A DNA stretch of 64,000 nucleotides, from the NCBI GenBank assembly GCA_947449575.1, contig CANFRV010000012.1, positions 38,380 to 102,379 on the forward strand, read 5' to 3'. The translations under genes were made by a program, and so were the position numbers. Positions 44,478 to 54,353 of this stretch are shown one piece after another. The DNA is from Flavobacteriales bacterium (GTDB lineage Bacteria > Bacteroidota > Bacteroidia > Flavobacteriales_D > Crocinitomicaceae). Position 1 is the first letter of the stretch; each line of letters starts with the position of its first letter. The notes beneath the pieces were generated by a model. It did no database searches. It saw nothing but the letters and a program-made list of their open reading frames with translations, and was not told where the DNA came from.

Positions 44478-45437
44478 TTAGAAAGAAGGGCAAGAAATCG
44501 TTCTGAATTTTGGTGGAGCTTTCTTACAACTTAAGTTAAAGCCCATTGAAATCTCGTGTGAACCACCTGAGACCCCATTATTTAATTTACTTACAGTCAC
44601 ATCATAACTGTAACCCAGTTTAAATAAACCAGTATTTACCCCTACTGTTAGTATAAAAGCATCTCTATTTCTAAACCATGTACCAACTTGCAGGTTTCCA
44701 TATTTTATATATGTACCAATATTCAATTGAGAAAAACCATTTTGATAGCTATAAATGATAGAAGGCATGATGGTTGTTGAACCCGTGTATTTAGAATATT
44801 TGCTAACTAAAATATTAGCCGAAGTATGAGCTGTAAATCGAATTGGTAATGGATCACTTGGGCCCAAAATCATAGACTCGTTTGGTTGACTTAAATGATG
44901 AGCAGCTACTCCAAAATTGAAAGTTTTACTAAATAGTATAAAACCAGCTGAAGCATCAAAAAAACCATGATTACCAGCTCTCTTTACATCTCCTGTTTGG
45001 TAAATAAATCCTTTTCTAGGGTCAATCATATCCCCAAAAGTCAATTTACTCCAATCCAATGATTTTTGCTCCCAAGTAGCTTTCGCTCCAAAGTACATAG
45101 ACCATTTCCTGTTTATTTTGGCATGATATGAGTATATTAAACTTCCTGTAGTTGTATTAATAGTTTTAGCTTGCACATCATTTACTAAAACCACACCAAA
45201 TCCTCCTGAAATACTTTTAAAATATTGATCATATGCTGCAGCGTAACTTACATAAGAACCAGTTAAACTTGGCCATTGATTTCTGTAGTTAAGCGCAAAT
45301 CTAGGGCAACCGTGGGATCCAGCAAAAGCAGGATTTAGATAAATAGGATTAGAATAAAATTGAGTAAATTCTAAATCTTGAGAAAAAACACTCATTGAAA
45401 AGAATATAAACAACAATAACGAGAAAAAACACTTCAT
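44478..45437 (-). CDS. PorP/SprF-family type IX secretion membrane protein
   Basis: 319 residues: signal peptide (1-19, ending VFS before Q), then the PorP/SprF barrel pattern beginning DLEFTQFYSNPIYLNPAFAGS, with many beta strands to the end. PorP/SprF proteins are outer membrane proteins needed for T9SS gliding adhesin secretion or attachment. It is not next to a large adhesin gene, so it is an orphan copy, perhaps serving a cargo elsewhere. A -7 box TAGTTTTG lies at 45473-45466. Confidence 0.9.
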   Translation of the reverse strand: MKCFFSLLLFIFFSMSVFSQDLEFTQFYSNPIYLNPAFAGSHGCPRFALNYRNQWPSLTGSYVSYAAAYDQYFKSISGGFGVVLVNDVQAKTINTTTGSLIYSYHAKINRKWSMYFGAKATWEQKSLDWSKLTFGDMIDPRKGFIYQTGDVKRAGNHGFFDASAGFILFSKTFNFGVAAHHLSQPNESMILGPSDPLPIRFTAHTSANILVSKYSKYTGSTTIMPSIIYSYQNGFSQLNIGTYIKYGNLQVGTWFRNRDAFILTVGVNTGLFKLGYSYDVTVSKLNNGVSGGSHEISMGFNLSCKKAPPKFRTISCPSF

Positions 45438-45465
45438 AATTATTAAAACTTTCTAATTTATTTAG

Positions 45466-45473
45466 CAAAACTA
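45466..45473 (-). promoter_or_regulatory. -7 box upstream of the PorP/SprF gene
   Basis: TAGTTTTG on the minus strand (full TAnnTTTG match), 29 nt before the ATG at 45437. A -33 TTG at suitable spacing is not obvious. Confidence 0.45.
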
Positions 45474-45651
45474 CATAGTATAACAACGTAAACTTACGTA
45501 GTAATTTTTTATTTCATATCTACATTCTTTCAAAACAGCCTTTTGATCGAACATTTAAGGTAATTATTTTATCTAAACTTTCAACTTTTTCTTTACCTTC
45601 GTATCAGTGTAATACAACACATTGACAAATTTACCAACTAAAAATTAAAAA

Positions 45652-47451
45652 ATGATAAATATACGCAGACTTTTTGATATTCCGTACTATCAGTATGAAA
45701 AATATCCGAATAAAAACATGTTTGTAACTAAAACAAACGGAGAATGGGTCGGTATTTCAACTAGTAAATTTCTAGAACAGGTAAACAAAATTTCACGTGG
45801 TTTAATTGCTTTCGGTATTGAACCTGGTGACAAGGTTTGTATTGCTTCAAATAGCAGATTTGAATGGAATGTACTCGATATTGCTATTCAGCAAACTGGA
45901 GCGATCGTCGTACCAATCTATCCGAACATTTCTATCATCGATTATAGATATATTATGAACGATGCTGAAATTAAATTATGTGTCGTAGATAGTCAAGAAC
46001 TATATGAAAAAATATATAGTATTAAAAGTGAAATTGCAACCTTAGATCATCTTTTCACTTTTAATAAAATTGAAAAGATTCCCAATTGGAGTGAAATTGG
46101 AGATCGGGCAAGCGAGATAGAAATTGCTGTAGTTGAACAAAGAAAAGAAAAAATCAAAAATTTAGATTTAGCGACTATTATATATACCTCTGGGACGACT
46201 GGAAATCCAAAAGGAGTAATGCTTTCGCATAATAATATTCTTTCCAATGTCAATGATTGCAGACCTAGAATTCCTGCAGATGAATTTGCAAGAGTTTTGT
46301 CTTTTTTACCTACTTGCCATGTCTATGAAAGAATGCTTCATTATTTATATATGACCGTAGGTTGCAGTATTCACTTTGCTGTATCGATGGATACGATTGG
46401 AGAAAACATAAAAGAGATTAAACCGCATATGTTCACGGCTGTGCCTCGTTTAATTGAAAAAGTATTCGAGAAAATAATGGCGAAAGGAGAAGAATTAACA
46501 GGCTTTAAAAGAAAATTATTTTTTTGGTCCGTGCGACTAGCAGAGCAATATGAAGTGGAAGGTAAATCAATCTGGTATAGTCTAAAATTGGGTATCGCGA
46601 GAAAATTAGTTTTTATAAAATGGAAAGAAGCACTTGGTGGAGAAGTCAAAGCAATTGCTTCAGGAAGTGCAGCGCTTCAACCAAGATTAGCGCGCATGTT
46701 TCTAGCTGCTGGAATCCCCGTATTAGAGGGATATGGCTTAACAGAAACATCTCCCGTTATTTCTGTGAATTGCTTAATAAATGGAATTAAAATTGGAACA
46801 GTTGGAACTTTAATTGACAATGTTGAAGTTAAATTTGCAGGGGACGGTGAAATTTTAGTAAAAGGTCCAAATGTAATGATGGGATATTATAAGTTACCCG
46901 AAAAAACAAAGGAAGATATTGATGAGGATGGCTGGTTTCATACTGGAGATATTGGTGAATTAGTAGACAATAAATTTCTTAAAATAACGGATAGAAAAAA
47001 AGAAATATTCAAAACATCTGGAGGTAAATATGTGGTTCCGCAAGCGATGGAAAACAAATTTAAAGAATCTAGATTTATTGAACAAATTATGGTTGTTGGT
47101 GAAAATCAAAAATTCCCAGCGGCATTTATTGTCCCGAATTTCAGCTATATTAGAGAATGGATTAAAGTACAAAAAATTGAAATTACGGATATATCTAACA
47201 AAGCAATTTGTGAAAGTAAAATAGTAATAACTAAAATCAACGAAGAAGTTTCAGTATTCAATAAAGAATATGGGAATTGGGAACAAATCAAAAAAGTTTC
47301 ACTATTTGATACTGAATTTTCAGTTGAGGGCGGAGAACTTACACCCACATTGAAATTAAAAAGAAAAATTATTCTAGAAAAGTACAAAGAAAAGTTCGAG
47401 GAAATATATGATGAAAGAAGTTCTGAAAGTAACTGTAATATAAAAATTTAA
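45652..47451 (+). CDS. Long-chain acyl-CoA synthetase (AMP-forming)
   Basis: 599 residues. ANL-superfamily signatures: P-loop TSGTTGNPKG at 179-188, GYGLTETSPVIS near 362, and TGDIGELVDNKFLKITDRKKEIFKTSGGKYV (in adjacent parts) near 425-460 with the conserved Lys region. It is of the FadD15/eukaryote-like long-chain type. Activates free fatty acids to acyl-CoA for lipid synthesis or breakdown. No beta-oxidation genes adjoin it. A TACCTTCG -7-like box lies at 45594-45601. Confidence 0.93.
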   Translation: MINIRRLFDIPYYQYEKYPNKNMFVTKTNGEWVGISTSKFLEQVNKISRGLIAFGIEPGDKVCIASNSRFEWNVLDIAIQQTGAIVVPIYPNISIIDYRYIMNDAEIKLCVVDSQELYEKIYSIKSEIATLDHLFTFNKIEKIPNWSEIGDRASEIEIAVVEQRKEKIKNLDLATIIYTSGTTGNPKGVMLSHNNILSNVNDCRPRIPADEFARVLSFLPTCHVYERMLHYLYMTVGCSIHFAVSMDTIGENIKEIKPHMFTAVPRLIEKVFEKIMAKGEELTGFKRKLFFWSVRLAEQYEVEGKSIWYSLKLGIARKLVFIKWKEALGGEVKAIASGSAALQPRLARMFLAAGIPVLEGYGLTETSPVISVNCLINGIKIGTVGTLIDNVEVKFAGDGEILVKGPNVMMGYYKLPEKTKEDIDEDGWFHTGDIGELVDNKFLKITDRKKEIFKTSGGKYVVPQAMENKFKESRFIEQIMVVGENQKFPAAFIVPNFSYIREWIKVQKIEITDISNKAICESKIVITKINEEVSVFNKEYGNWEQIKKVSLFDTEFSVEGGELTPTLKLKRKIILEKYKEKFEEIYDERSSESNCNIKI

Positions 47452-47495
47452 TTCTTTAAAATAAATAGTTGAACTAATTTTTAATTACCTTTACA

Positions 47496-47828
47496 TTAGA
47501 GTTTGAAAGTAACTTTAACTTTTGCATGTTGAAATTTAGGATAACCTGTTCCTGCTTTGAATTTTAACTTTTTTACGTAATTTTTAGCATCCATTTGAAT
47601 AGGTGTTGATGTTATTGTAGACATACTTGCGTCTATTATTACCGAAGTAACGTTTCCATTTAAATCGACCGCTATTTCGCACACAACAGCACCTTCCTTT
47701 GCCCCTTTAAGTATGAAATTTGTTTCAGTTAACAATGGCCTTCCAGAATCGACAAGATCGCCGGATATTAATTGACAATTTGCCTGATGTAAAAACATAA
47801 TAAAACCAAATAGTAAAAGCTGTTTCAT
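47496..47828 (-). CDS. Exported TonB C-terminal-like domain protein
   Basis: 110 residues: signal peptide (about 1-18, ending NC before Q), then one small alpha/beta domain, GAKEGAVVCEIAVDLNGNVTSVII ... AKNYVKKLKFKA, resembling the TonB C-terminal domain (vector G-x-V followed by KKLKF and a final strand). It lacks the membrane anchor and Pro-rich linker of real TonB. Function unknown; it may bind a periplasmic partner. Confidence 0.6.
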   Translation of the reverse strand: MKQLLLFGFIMFLHQANCQLISGDLVDSGRPLLTETNFILKGAKEGAVVCEIAVDLNGNVTSVIIDASMSTITSTPIQMDAKNYVKKLKFKAGTGYPKFQHAKVKVTFKL

Positions 47829-47925
47829 AATTTCTCGTATTTTAAAGTAAATAACGACTAAAGATCCTAAAAGGTTACCTTAAACAATCGTAGCGCGGGA
47901 TTTTATTAGAGAATAAATATCAGAA

Positions 47926-48639
47926 TTAAAAAATTAAAGGAACTTCAATTACTAGTACTTTGCTTGATTGAACAGCTATAACTTCCATTGATTGTGTATC
48001 CCAAACTCCTATTGCATCACGTTTATTTAAGACGATGGTATCTACTTCTATTTCTCCCTCAATGACCATGCAATACACTCCATTGGTTGAATCATTTACC
48101 GCATACGATAAAGTTGTATTTGCATCAATTTCCGCAATAGAAATCCAGGCATTTTGATATATCCAGGTTCCTTCATCTGATGGGTTTGGAGATACAACCT
48201 GCAGGAAATTATTCTTCATTTTAGACACATCCATCATGAATTGATCGTATCTTGGTTCAACATTTTTTTTGTTAGAAAAAATCCAAATTTGAAATAAATT
48301 TATTTCTTCACTTTTACTGGCATTAAACTCACTATGCGTTATACCTGACCCTGCACTCATCACTTGAATTTCACCTTGTTTAATAACAGAGGTATTACCC
48401 ATTGAATCTCTATGCTCAAGAGCCCCTTTTAATGGAAGAGTAATTATTTCCATATTATCATGGGGATGAGTTCCAAAACCCATTCCTGGGGCTACAATAT
48501 CATCATTCAATACTCGCAATGCGCCGAAATTGATATTTTCTGGATCATAATAGTTAGCAAAACTAAATGAATGTTTTGCAAGTAACCAGCCATGATTTGC
48601 CTGTCCCCTATCCGTCGCTAAAAATATTTTTCTTTTCAT
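47926..48639 (-). CDS. Pirin family protein
   Basis: 237 residues from the ATG at 48639 (MKRKIFLATDRGQANHGW); the upstream ATG at 48726 would add 29 residues not seen in the family. Pirin bicupin: FGTHPHDNMEIITLPLKGALEHRDSMGN (metal-binding HPHDNMEI), IQVMSAGSGITHSEFN and YYDPENINFGALRVLNDD. Bacterial pirins such as YhhW have quercetin 2,3-dioxygenase activity or bind metals and regulators; the role here is unknown. Divergent from ugd. Confidence 0.92.
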   Translation of the reverse strand: MKRKIFLATDRGQANHGWLLAKHSFSFANYYDPENINFGALRVLNDDIVAPGMGFGTHPHDNMEIITLPLKGALEHRDSMGNTSVIKQGEIQVMSAGSGITHSEFNASKSEEINLFQIWIFSNKKNVEPRYDQFMMDVSKMKNNFLQVVSPNPSDEGTWIYQNAWISIAEIDANTTLSYAVNDSTNGVYCMVIEGEIEVDTIVLNKRDAIGVWDTQSMEVIAVQSSKVLVIEVPLIF

Positions 48640-48762
48640 TTTAAAAGTTTCTTTTAATAAAAATTCAGGAGTAAAAATAATGATTAAAATTACTGTATTC
48701 TGATGTTGGTAAAAATTAAACATCAATTGGGAGTAATTTTAGTCAAATCAATGCTCAGGATC

Positions 48763-48794
48763 TTTGCTTTAATCGATTAAAAACAATATTTTTG
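48763..48794 (+). promoter_or_regulatory. Promoter of the surface-polysaccharide locus
   Basis: TTTG (48763-48766), a 20-bp spacer and TATTTTTG (48787-48794): both consensus boxes are exact. Predicted transcription starts near 48798, giving a leader of about 105 nt before ugd. Confidence 0.7.
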
Positions 48795-48810
48795 CAAGTT
48801 AAAACAAGTA

Positions 48811-48837
48811 GTTATCCCAATTTTTCATGGGACTAAC
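48811..48837 (+). ncRNA. Structured leader hairpin before ugd
   Basis: GTTATCCCA ... TGGGAcTAAC forms a 9-bp stem with a one-base bulge and an 8-nt loop, 13 nt after the expected transcription start. A second weaker pairing (AAGCT / AGCTT) lies further along. Could control read-through or stability of the long operon. Confidence 0.45.
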
Positions 48838-48904
48838 ATTAGCGAAGCTATGCGTAAACAATTCATTGAAAAGCTTGTATTTTATTTATAATAGAAAGTA
48901 TAAT

Positions 48905-50299
48905 ATGGAAATAAAAAATATTTGTTGTATTGGCGCGGGATATGTGGGAGGACCTACAATGGCCATTATTGCTCAAAAATGCCCTAACATTAAAGTAACC
49001 GTTGTTGATTTAAATGAAACAAGGATCAATGCTTGGAATGATTCTAATCCTGAAAATATTCCCATTTATGAGCCAGGATTGAGTGATATTGTTTCCGAAA
49101 CAAGAAACAAGAATTTATTTTTTTCTACCGAGGTTGAAAAAGCGATTGATCTTGCAGATATTATTTTTATTTCTGTCAATACTCCTACAAAGACCTATGG
49201 AGAAGGAAAAGGAATGGCCGCTGATTTAAAATACATTGAACTTTGTGCTCGTCAAATTGCCCAAGTGTCTAAATCAGACAAAATAATTGTAGAAAAATCA
49301 ACATTACCTGTTAGAACTGCAGAAGCATTGAAAAGCATATTAGATTCAACAGGAAATGGCGTTAAATTTCAAATATTATCCAATCCAGAATTCTTAGCAG
49401 AAGGAACGGCGGTTGCAGACTTATTAAATCCTGATCGGGTTTTAATAGGTGGTGAAAATTCTCAGGAAGGTAAAACTGCGATGGAAGCTTTAGTGAATGT
49501 GTATGCAAACTGGGTTCCAAGGGAACGTATCTTAACAACCAATGTGTGGTCATCTGAATTATCGAAATTGACAGCAAATGCATTTTTAGCGCAACGTGTT
49601 TCATCTATCAATGCAATGTCGGAATTGTGCGAAAAAACAGGAGCTAATGTAAATGAAGTAAGTCGGGCTATCGGAATGGATAAAAGAATTGGAAATAAAT
49701 TCTTACAATCTTCTGTTGGTTTTGGCGGTTCTTGTTTTCAAAAGGATATTCTCAATTTAGTCTATATTGCCAAGTCCTATGGTTTAAATGAAGTTGCTGA
49801 TTATTGGGAGCAGGTAATTATCATGAATGACTATCAAAAGAAACGTTTTGCTTCTAATATTGTTAAAACTTTATACAACACAGTTGCTGACAAAAAAATA
49901 ACTTTTCTTGGTTGGGCTTTTAAAAAAGACACCAATGACACAAGAGAATCTGCCGCAATTTATGTCGCAGACAAACTTTTAAGTGAGCAGGCAAATATTT
50001 CTATTTTTGATCCAAAAGTATCTGAAAAACAAGTGCTTTTCGACTTAAACTATTTAGAAAGCCGCTCTACTGAAAAGAATAAAGCTGGCGTTATTGTGCA
50101 CAGCGATCCATACGAAGCATGCAAAGACACACATGCTATCTGCATTTTGACAGAATGGGATGAATTTCGAACGTATGATTGGCAAAAGATTTATGATAAC
50201 ATGAAAAAACCAGCATTTGTATTCGATGGTCGTAATTTACTTGACTCTGATACGTTGGAGAAAATTGGATTTAATTATTATCAAATTGGGGTTGGATAA
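48905..50299 (+). CDS. ugd: UDP-glucose 6-dehydrogenase
   Basis: 464 residues from the ATG at 48905; the ATG at 48827 would place 26 unrelated residues before the Rossmann motif. NAD-binding GAGYVGG at 10-16; catalytic Cys 277 in FGGSCFQKD (273-281); [16 protein letters not shown] near the C-terminal domain. The sequence style ([24 protein letters not shown]) is that of the eukaryote-like UGDH class found also in some bacteria. Produces UDP-glucuronate, a precursor for acidic polysaccharides. First gene of the locus. Confidence 0.95.
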   Translation: MEIKNICCIGAGYVGGPTMAIIAQKCPNIKVTVVDLNETRINAWNDSNPENIPIYEPGLSDIVSETRNKNLFFSTEVEKAIDLADIIFISVNTPTKTYGEGKGMAADLKYIELCARQIAQVSKSDKIIVEKSTLPVRTAEALKSILDSTGNGVKFQILSNPEFLAEGTAVADLLNPDRVLIGGENSQEGKTAMEALVNVYANWVPRERILTTNVWSSELSKLTANAFLAQRVSSINAMSELCEKTGANVNEVSRAIGMDKRIGNKFLQSSVGFGGSCFQKDILNLVYIAKSYGLNEVADYWEQVIIMNDYQKKRFASNIVKTLYNTVADKKITFLGWAFKKDTNDTRESAAIYVADKLLSEQANISIFDPKVSEKQVLFDLNYLESRSTEKNKAGVIVHSDPYEACKDTHAICILTEWDEFRTYDWQKIYDNMKKPAFVFDGRNLLDSDTLEKIGFNYYQIGVG

Positions 50300-50322
50300 T
50301 TTTTTTTTAAAAAAACTAATAA

Positions 50323-50670
50323 ATGTACTTGGAAAAAGAAGAACGTCCATGGGGTAGGTATTTTGTAATTCAAGATGAAATAAATTACAAATTAAAAAAG
50401 ATAGAAGTAGAACCGGGACAAAGACTAAGTTATCAATATCATTTTAAACGTTCTGAAGCTTGGACAATAATAAAAGGAGAGGCAATAGTTACACTTGATG
50501 GAATTGAAAAAAAATACACAAAAGGAGAATCAGTTTTGATTCCTCAAGGTATGAAACACCGTGTAGAAAACAAAAGTATCAATCTTCTTGCCTTTATAGA
50601 AGTACAAACAGGAAGTTATTTCGGTGAAGATGACATTTTCAGAATTGAAGATGATTATAATAGAAAATAA
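50323..50670 (+). CDS. Mannose-6-phosphate isomerase, type II cupin domain
   Basis: 115 residues: a stand-alone cupin of the type II phosphomannose isomerase family, RPWGRYFVIQD near the start, then GQRLSYQYHFKRSEAW, and IPQGMKHRVEN. In many bacteria this domain is fused to GDP-mannose pyrophosphorylase; here it is free. It should supply mannose-6-phosphate for GDP-mannose, needed by gmd and fcl just downstream. The pyrophosphorylase and phosphomannomutase are not in this window. Confidence 0.88.
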   Translation: MYLEKEERPWGRYFVIQDEINYKLKKIEVEPGQRLSYQYHFKRSEAWTIIKGEAIVTLDGIEKKYTKGESVLIPQGMKHRVENKSINLLAFIEVQTGSYFGEDDIFRIEDDYNRK

Positions 50671-50691
50671 AAAAGAAGCAATTACGAGTAT

Positions 50692-51804
50692 ATGAAAATA
50701 GCATTAATTACAGGTGTTACGGGACAAGATGGAGCCTATTTAAGTGAATTCTTACTAAAAAAAGGATATATTGTGCATGGGTTAAAAAGAAGATCATCAC
50801 TTTTTAATACAGATAGAATTGATCATTTATATCAAGATCCACATTTAGAAAGTAAAAATTTTATTTTGCATTATGGAGACATGACGGATAGTACAAATCT
50901 AATCCGTTTAATTCAAGAAATACAACCTGATGAAATTTATAATTTAGCTGCAATGAGCCATGTTGCTGTTTCATTTGAAACTCCTGAGTATACTGGAAAT
51001 GCGGATGGATTAGGCACCTTAAGAATTTTAGATGCTGTTCGACTTTTAGGTTTAGAGAAAAAAACTAGAATCTATCAAGCATCCACTTCTGAATTATATG
51101 GGAAAGTTCAAGAAGTTCCTCAAACTGAAACGACCCCATTCTATCCTAGAAGCCCTTATGCTGTAGCAAAAATGTATGCTTTTTGGATAACTGTTAACTA
51201 CAGAGAAGCCTATGGAATGTATGCATGTAATGGTATTTTATTCAACCATGAATCTCCTATTAGAGGTGAAACTTTTGTTACCAGAAAAATCACACGAGCA
51301 GCAGCGAAAATCGCACTTGGTTTACAAGATAAATTTTACTTAGGTAATCTAGATGCTCAAAGAGATTGGGGACATGCCAAAGATTATGTTCGAATGATGT
51401 GGATGATCCTGCAAGCAGAAGAAGCAGAAGATTGGGTTATTGCAACTGGAACAACAACCCCAGTGCGAGAATTTGTGCGTATGGCTTTCAATGAAGTTGG
51501 AATTGAATTGGAATTCAAAGGACAAGGAATTGATGAAAAAGCAATTGTAAAAGCTTGTACTAATACTGAGTACCAATTAGAGATTGGTAAAGAAGTTTTA
51601 TCAGTAGATCCAAAATACTTTAGACCTACCGAAGTAGAATTATTAATTGGAGATGCATCTAAAGCTAAAAATAAATTAGGTTGGGTCCCAGAATATGATT
51701 TAAAAGATTTAGTTCAAGACATGATGAAAAGTGATGTTAAATTGATGAAAAAAGATCAATATTTAAAAGATGGAGGGTATCAAACATTCAACTATTTTGA
51801 ATAA
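50692..51804 (+). CDS. gmd: GDP-mannose 4,6-dehydratase
   Basis: 370 residues. Short-chain dehydrogenase fold with NADP motif TGVTGQDG at 7-14, YxxxK catalytic pair Tyr156/Lys160 ([10 protein letters not shown]), and [16 protein letters not shown]. Converts GDP-mannose to GDP-4-keto-6-deoxymannose. Its stop is directly followed by the start of fcl, so the pair is co-translated. Confidence 0.96.
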   Translation: MKIALITGVTGQDGAYLSEFLLKKGYIVHGLKRRSSLFNTDRIDHLYQDPHLESKNFILHYGDMTDSTNLIRLIQEIQPDEIYNLAAMSHVAVSFETPEYTGNADGLGTLRILDAVRLLGLEKKTRIYQASTSELYGKVQEVPQTETTPFYPRSPYAVAKMYAFWITVNYREAYGMYACNGILFNHESPIRGETFVTRKITRAAAKIALGLQDKFYLGNLDAQRDWGHAKDYVRMMWMILQAEEAEDWVIATGTTTPVREFVRMAFNEVGIELEFKGQGIDEKAIVKACTNTEYQLEIGKEVLSVDPKYFRPTEVELLIGDASKAKNKLGWVPEYDLKDLVQDMMKSDVKLMKKDQYLKDGGYQTFNYFE

Positions 51805-52884
51805 ATGAATAAAGATTCTAAAATATACATTGCTGGACATAGAGGTATGGTTGGCTCGGCAATTTTGCGAAATTTACAATTTTTAGGTTTTAGCAATTTT
51901 GTTTTAAAAACATCTTCTGAATTAGATCTAACAAATCAAGCTGAAGTTGATTCCTTTTTTAAAAGTGAAAAACCTGAATATGTATTTGATGCTGCTGCGA
52001 AAGTTGGTGGTATTGTTGCTAATAATACATATAGAGGACAATTCATTTATGAGAATTTAATGATTCAAAATAATATCATTCATTCTTCATATAAATATGG
52101 GGTGAAAAAACTTTTGTTTTTAGGAAGTTCTTGTATCTACCCAAAGGATGCTCCACAGCCATTAAAAGAAGAATATCTTCTTTCAGGTAAATTAGAAGAA
52201 ACAAATGAACCTTATGCAATCGCAAAAATTGCTGGGATAAAAATGTGCGAATCCTATTTTAAACAATATGGTTGTAATTTTATTTCTGTAATGCCTACAA
52301 ATTTGTATGGGCCGAATGATAATTATGACTTAGAAAAAAGCCACGTTTTACCTGCTTTATTTAGAAAATTTCATTTAGGAAATGCACTTAGTGAAAATAA
52401 TTGGGAAGAGATTAAAAGAGATTTAAACAAAAGACCAATTGAAGGAGTAAATGGTAACAATACAAAAGAAGAAATCTTAAGTATCCTTTCAAAATATGGA
52501 ATCACCACAGCAGTTCCATTTGAACAAGAGACTCAAATAACTTTGTGGGGTTCAGGAAATGTATACAGAGAATTTCTTCACGTAGACGATATGGCAGAAG
52601 CTTGTATCTATATAATGTTGAATGTTGAATCTGATAACCTTTATAAAAGGTTAAATCAAACGCACATAAATATAGGTACTGGTTTAGATTTAACCATAAA
52701 AGAATTAGCAGAAAAAGTAAAAGAAGTTATTGGTTATTCTGGTAAGGTTTTTTGGGACTCAAGTAAACCAGATGGTACATATAAAAAACAACAAGATATT
52801 AAATTAATGACAACTTTAGGTTGGGAATTTAAAATAAAATTAGAAGACGGAATTAAATCCGTTTACTCTAATTATTGTTACTAA
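51805..52884 (+). CDS. fcl: GDP-L-fucose synthase
   Basis: 359 residues; NADP motif GHRGMVG at 11-17, catalytic Tyr137/Lys141 (YAIAK), SSCIYP, and PTNLYGPNDNYD. Epimerises and reduces the GDP-4-keto-6-deoxymannose made by gmd to GDP-L-fucose. About 40-50 residues longer than the classic enzyme because of an insertion at about 194-242, which is seen in other Bacteroidota members and does not touch the catalytic residues. Confidence 0.95.
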   Translation: MNKDSKIYIAGHRGMVGSAILRNLQFLGFSNFVLKTSSELDLTNQAEVDSFFKSEKPEYVFDAAAKVGGIVANNTYRGQFIYENLMIQNNIIHSSYKYGVKKLLFLGSSCIYPKDAPQPLKEEYLLSGKLEETNEPYAIAKIAGIKMCESYFKQYGCNFISVMPTNLYGPNDNYDLEKSHVLPALFRKFHLGNALSENNWEEIKRDLNKRPIEGVNGNNTKEEILSILSKYGITTAVPFEQETQITLWGSGNVYREFLHVDDMAEACIYIMLNVESDNLYKRLNQTHINIGTGLDLTIKELAEKVKEVIGYSGKVFWDSSKPDGTYKKQQDIKLMTTLGWEFKIKLEDGIKSVYSNYCY

Positions 52885-52913
52885 ACATAATTGAAAATAG
52901 TTAAACTATATAT

Positions 52914-54353
52914 ATGTCATTAAAAAATCAGGCGATATCTGGTATGTTTTGGTCTTCACTTCATTTGCTGGGAACCCAGGGTATTAACTTTTTAGTTTTA
53001 ATTGTGTTAAGTCGTTTACTGGTTCCGTCAGAGTTTGGTCTAATAGCAATGTTAGGGGTTTTTATGGGTATAGGTACAGCATTGATTAATAGCGGGCTAA
53101 CACAATCACTAATTCGAACAGAAGCAGCTGATGAAGTTGATTTTTCAACAGTATTTTATTTTAATTTACTGGGCAGTATTTTAATTTATGGTGTCATTTA
53201 TTTCGCAGCTCCTCTAATTGCTGATTTTTACAACCAAAATTTATTAACTCCCATAGTAAGACTTTACTCAGTCACTTTTATAATCAATGCTTTTTCTGCA
53301 ATACAAATTACTCGTTTAAGTAAAAAAATAGATTTTAAAACACAGACAAAAGTCTCAATTCCTTCATTGATAATAGGTAGCGGTGTTGGAATTTCTATGG
53401 CATATCTCGAGTATGGTGTTTGGAGTTTGGTTTGGAGTTCTTTGATTCAAGCATTTGCTTCTACGATTCAACTGTGGTATTGGTCAAAATGGAAGCCACT
53501 TTGGACATTCAATATTACAAAATTTAAATACCACTTTCATTACGGAGTAAAATTGATGTTTTCAGGTGTTTTGGATATTATATTCACGAATGCATATACC
53601 CTTATCATAGGCAAGTATTTTGCTCCAAGTCAAGTAGGATTTTACAACAGAGCTTCTTCCTTACAAATGTTACCAGTAGGAAATATTAGTACTATAGTAA
53701 CTAGAGTGACATTCCCGTTATTTTCTTCAATACAAAATGACGACGTTAGATTAAAAAATATTTATAAAAGAATAATGCAGATGGTGATATTTTTGGTATC
53801 ACCAACATTGGTCTTGATGACTGTCTTAGCTGAACCTCTATTTCGACTCCTATTTACAGAAAAATGGTTGCCAGCAGTACCGTATTTTCAGATTATTTTT
53901 TTAAACGGCATTTTATATCCCATTCATTCTTATAATTTACAAATATTAAATGTTAAAGGACGAAGTGATTTATTTCTAAAATTAGAAATAATTAAAAAAA
54001 TATTAGTTGTTTTGATTATAATTGTTTCGTTTCCATTCGGTATTTATGCTATACTTGCAGGAAGCGTATTCACTTCTGTTTTGTGTTTTTTTATCAACGC
54101 TCATTATAGCGGTAAATTCTTAAATTATAATGCGTGGGAGCAAACCAAGGATCTTTTACCAATTATCATTTTAAGTTTAATAGTTGGACTTCTCGTTTAT
54201 TTCTTTGACAGATTTACAATGAGTATTTCAGCAAATGATTTTATTCGACTATTTACCGGTGGACTGTTTGGTATACTATTATTTGCTGCGATGGCATTTT
54301 TATTAAAAATGAGTTCTTTTATTGAGTTAAAAAATATACTTCTACGAAAATGA
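52914..54353 (+). CDS. Polysaccharide flippase, Wzx/WzxC-type (MOP superfamily)
   Basis: 479 residues with about 12-14 membrane helices. The start, LKNQAISGMFWSSLHLLG, then RLLVPSEFGLIAM, matches the polysaccharide_synt_3/WzxC branch. Moves undecaprenyl-linked repeat units across the inner membrane. It overlaps the next gene by 4 bp (ATGA). Confidence 0.92.
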   Translation: MSLKNQAISGMFWSSLHLLGTQGINFLVLIVLSRLLVPSEFGLIAMLGVFMGIGTALINSGLTQSLIRTEAADEVDFSTVFYFNLLGSILIYGVIYFAAPLIADFYNQNLLTPIVRLYSVTFIINAFSAIQITRLSKKIDFKTQTKVSIPSLIIGSGVGISMAYLEYGVWSLVWSSLIQAFASTIQLWYWSKWKPLWTFNITKFKYHFHYGVKLMFSGVLDIIFTNAYTLIIGKYFAPSQVGFYNRASSLQMLPVGNISTIVTRVTFPLFSSIQNDDVRLKNIYKRIMQMVIFLVSPTLVLMTVLAEPLFRLLFTEKWLPAVPYFQIIFLNGILYPIHSYNLQILNVKGRSDLFLKLEIIKKILVVLIIIVSFPFGIYAILAGSVFTSVLCFFINAHYSGKFLNYNAWEQTKDLLPIIILSLIVGLLVYFFDRFTMSISANDFIRLFTGGLFGILLFAAMAFLLKMSSFIELKNILLRK

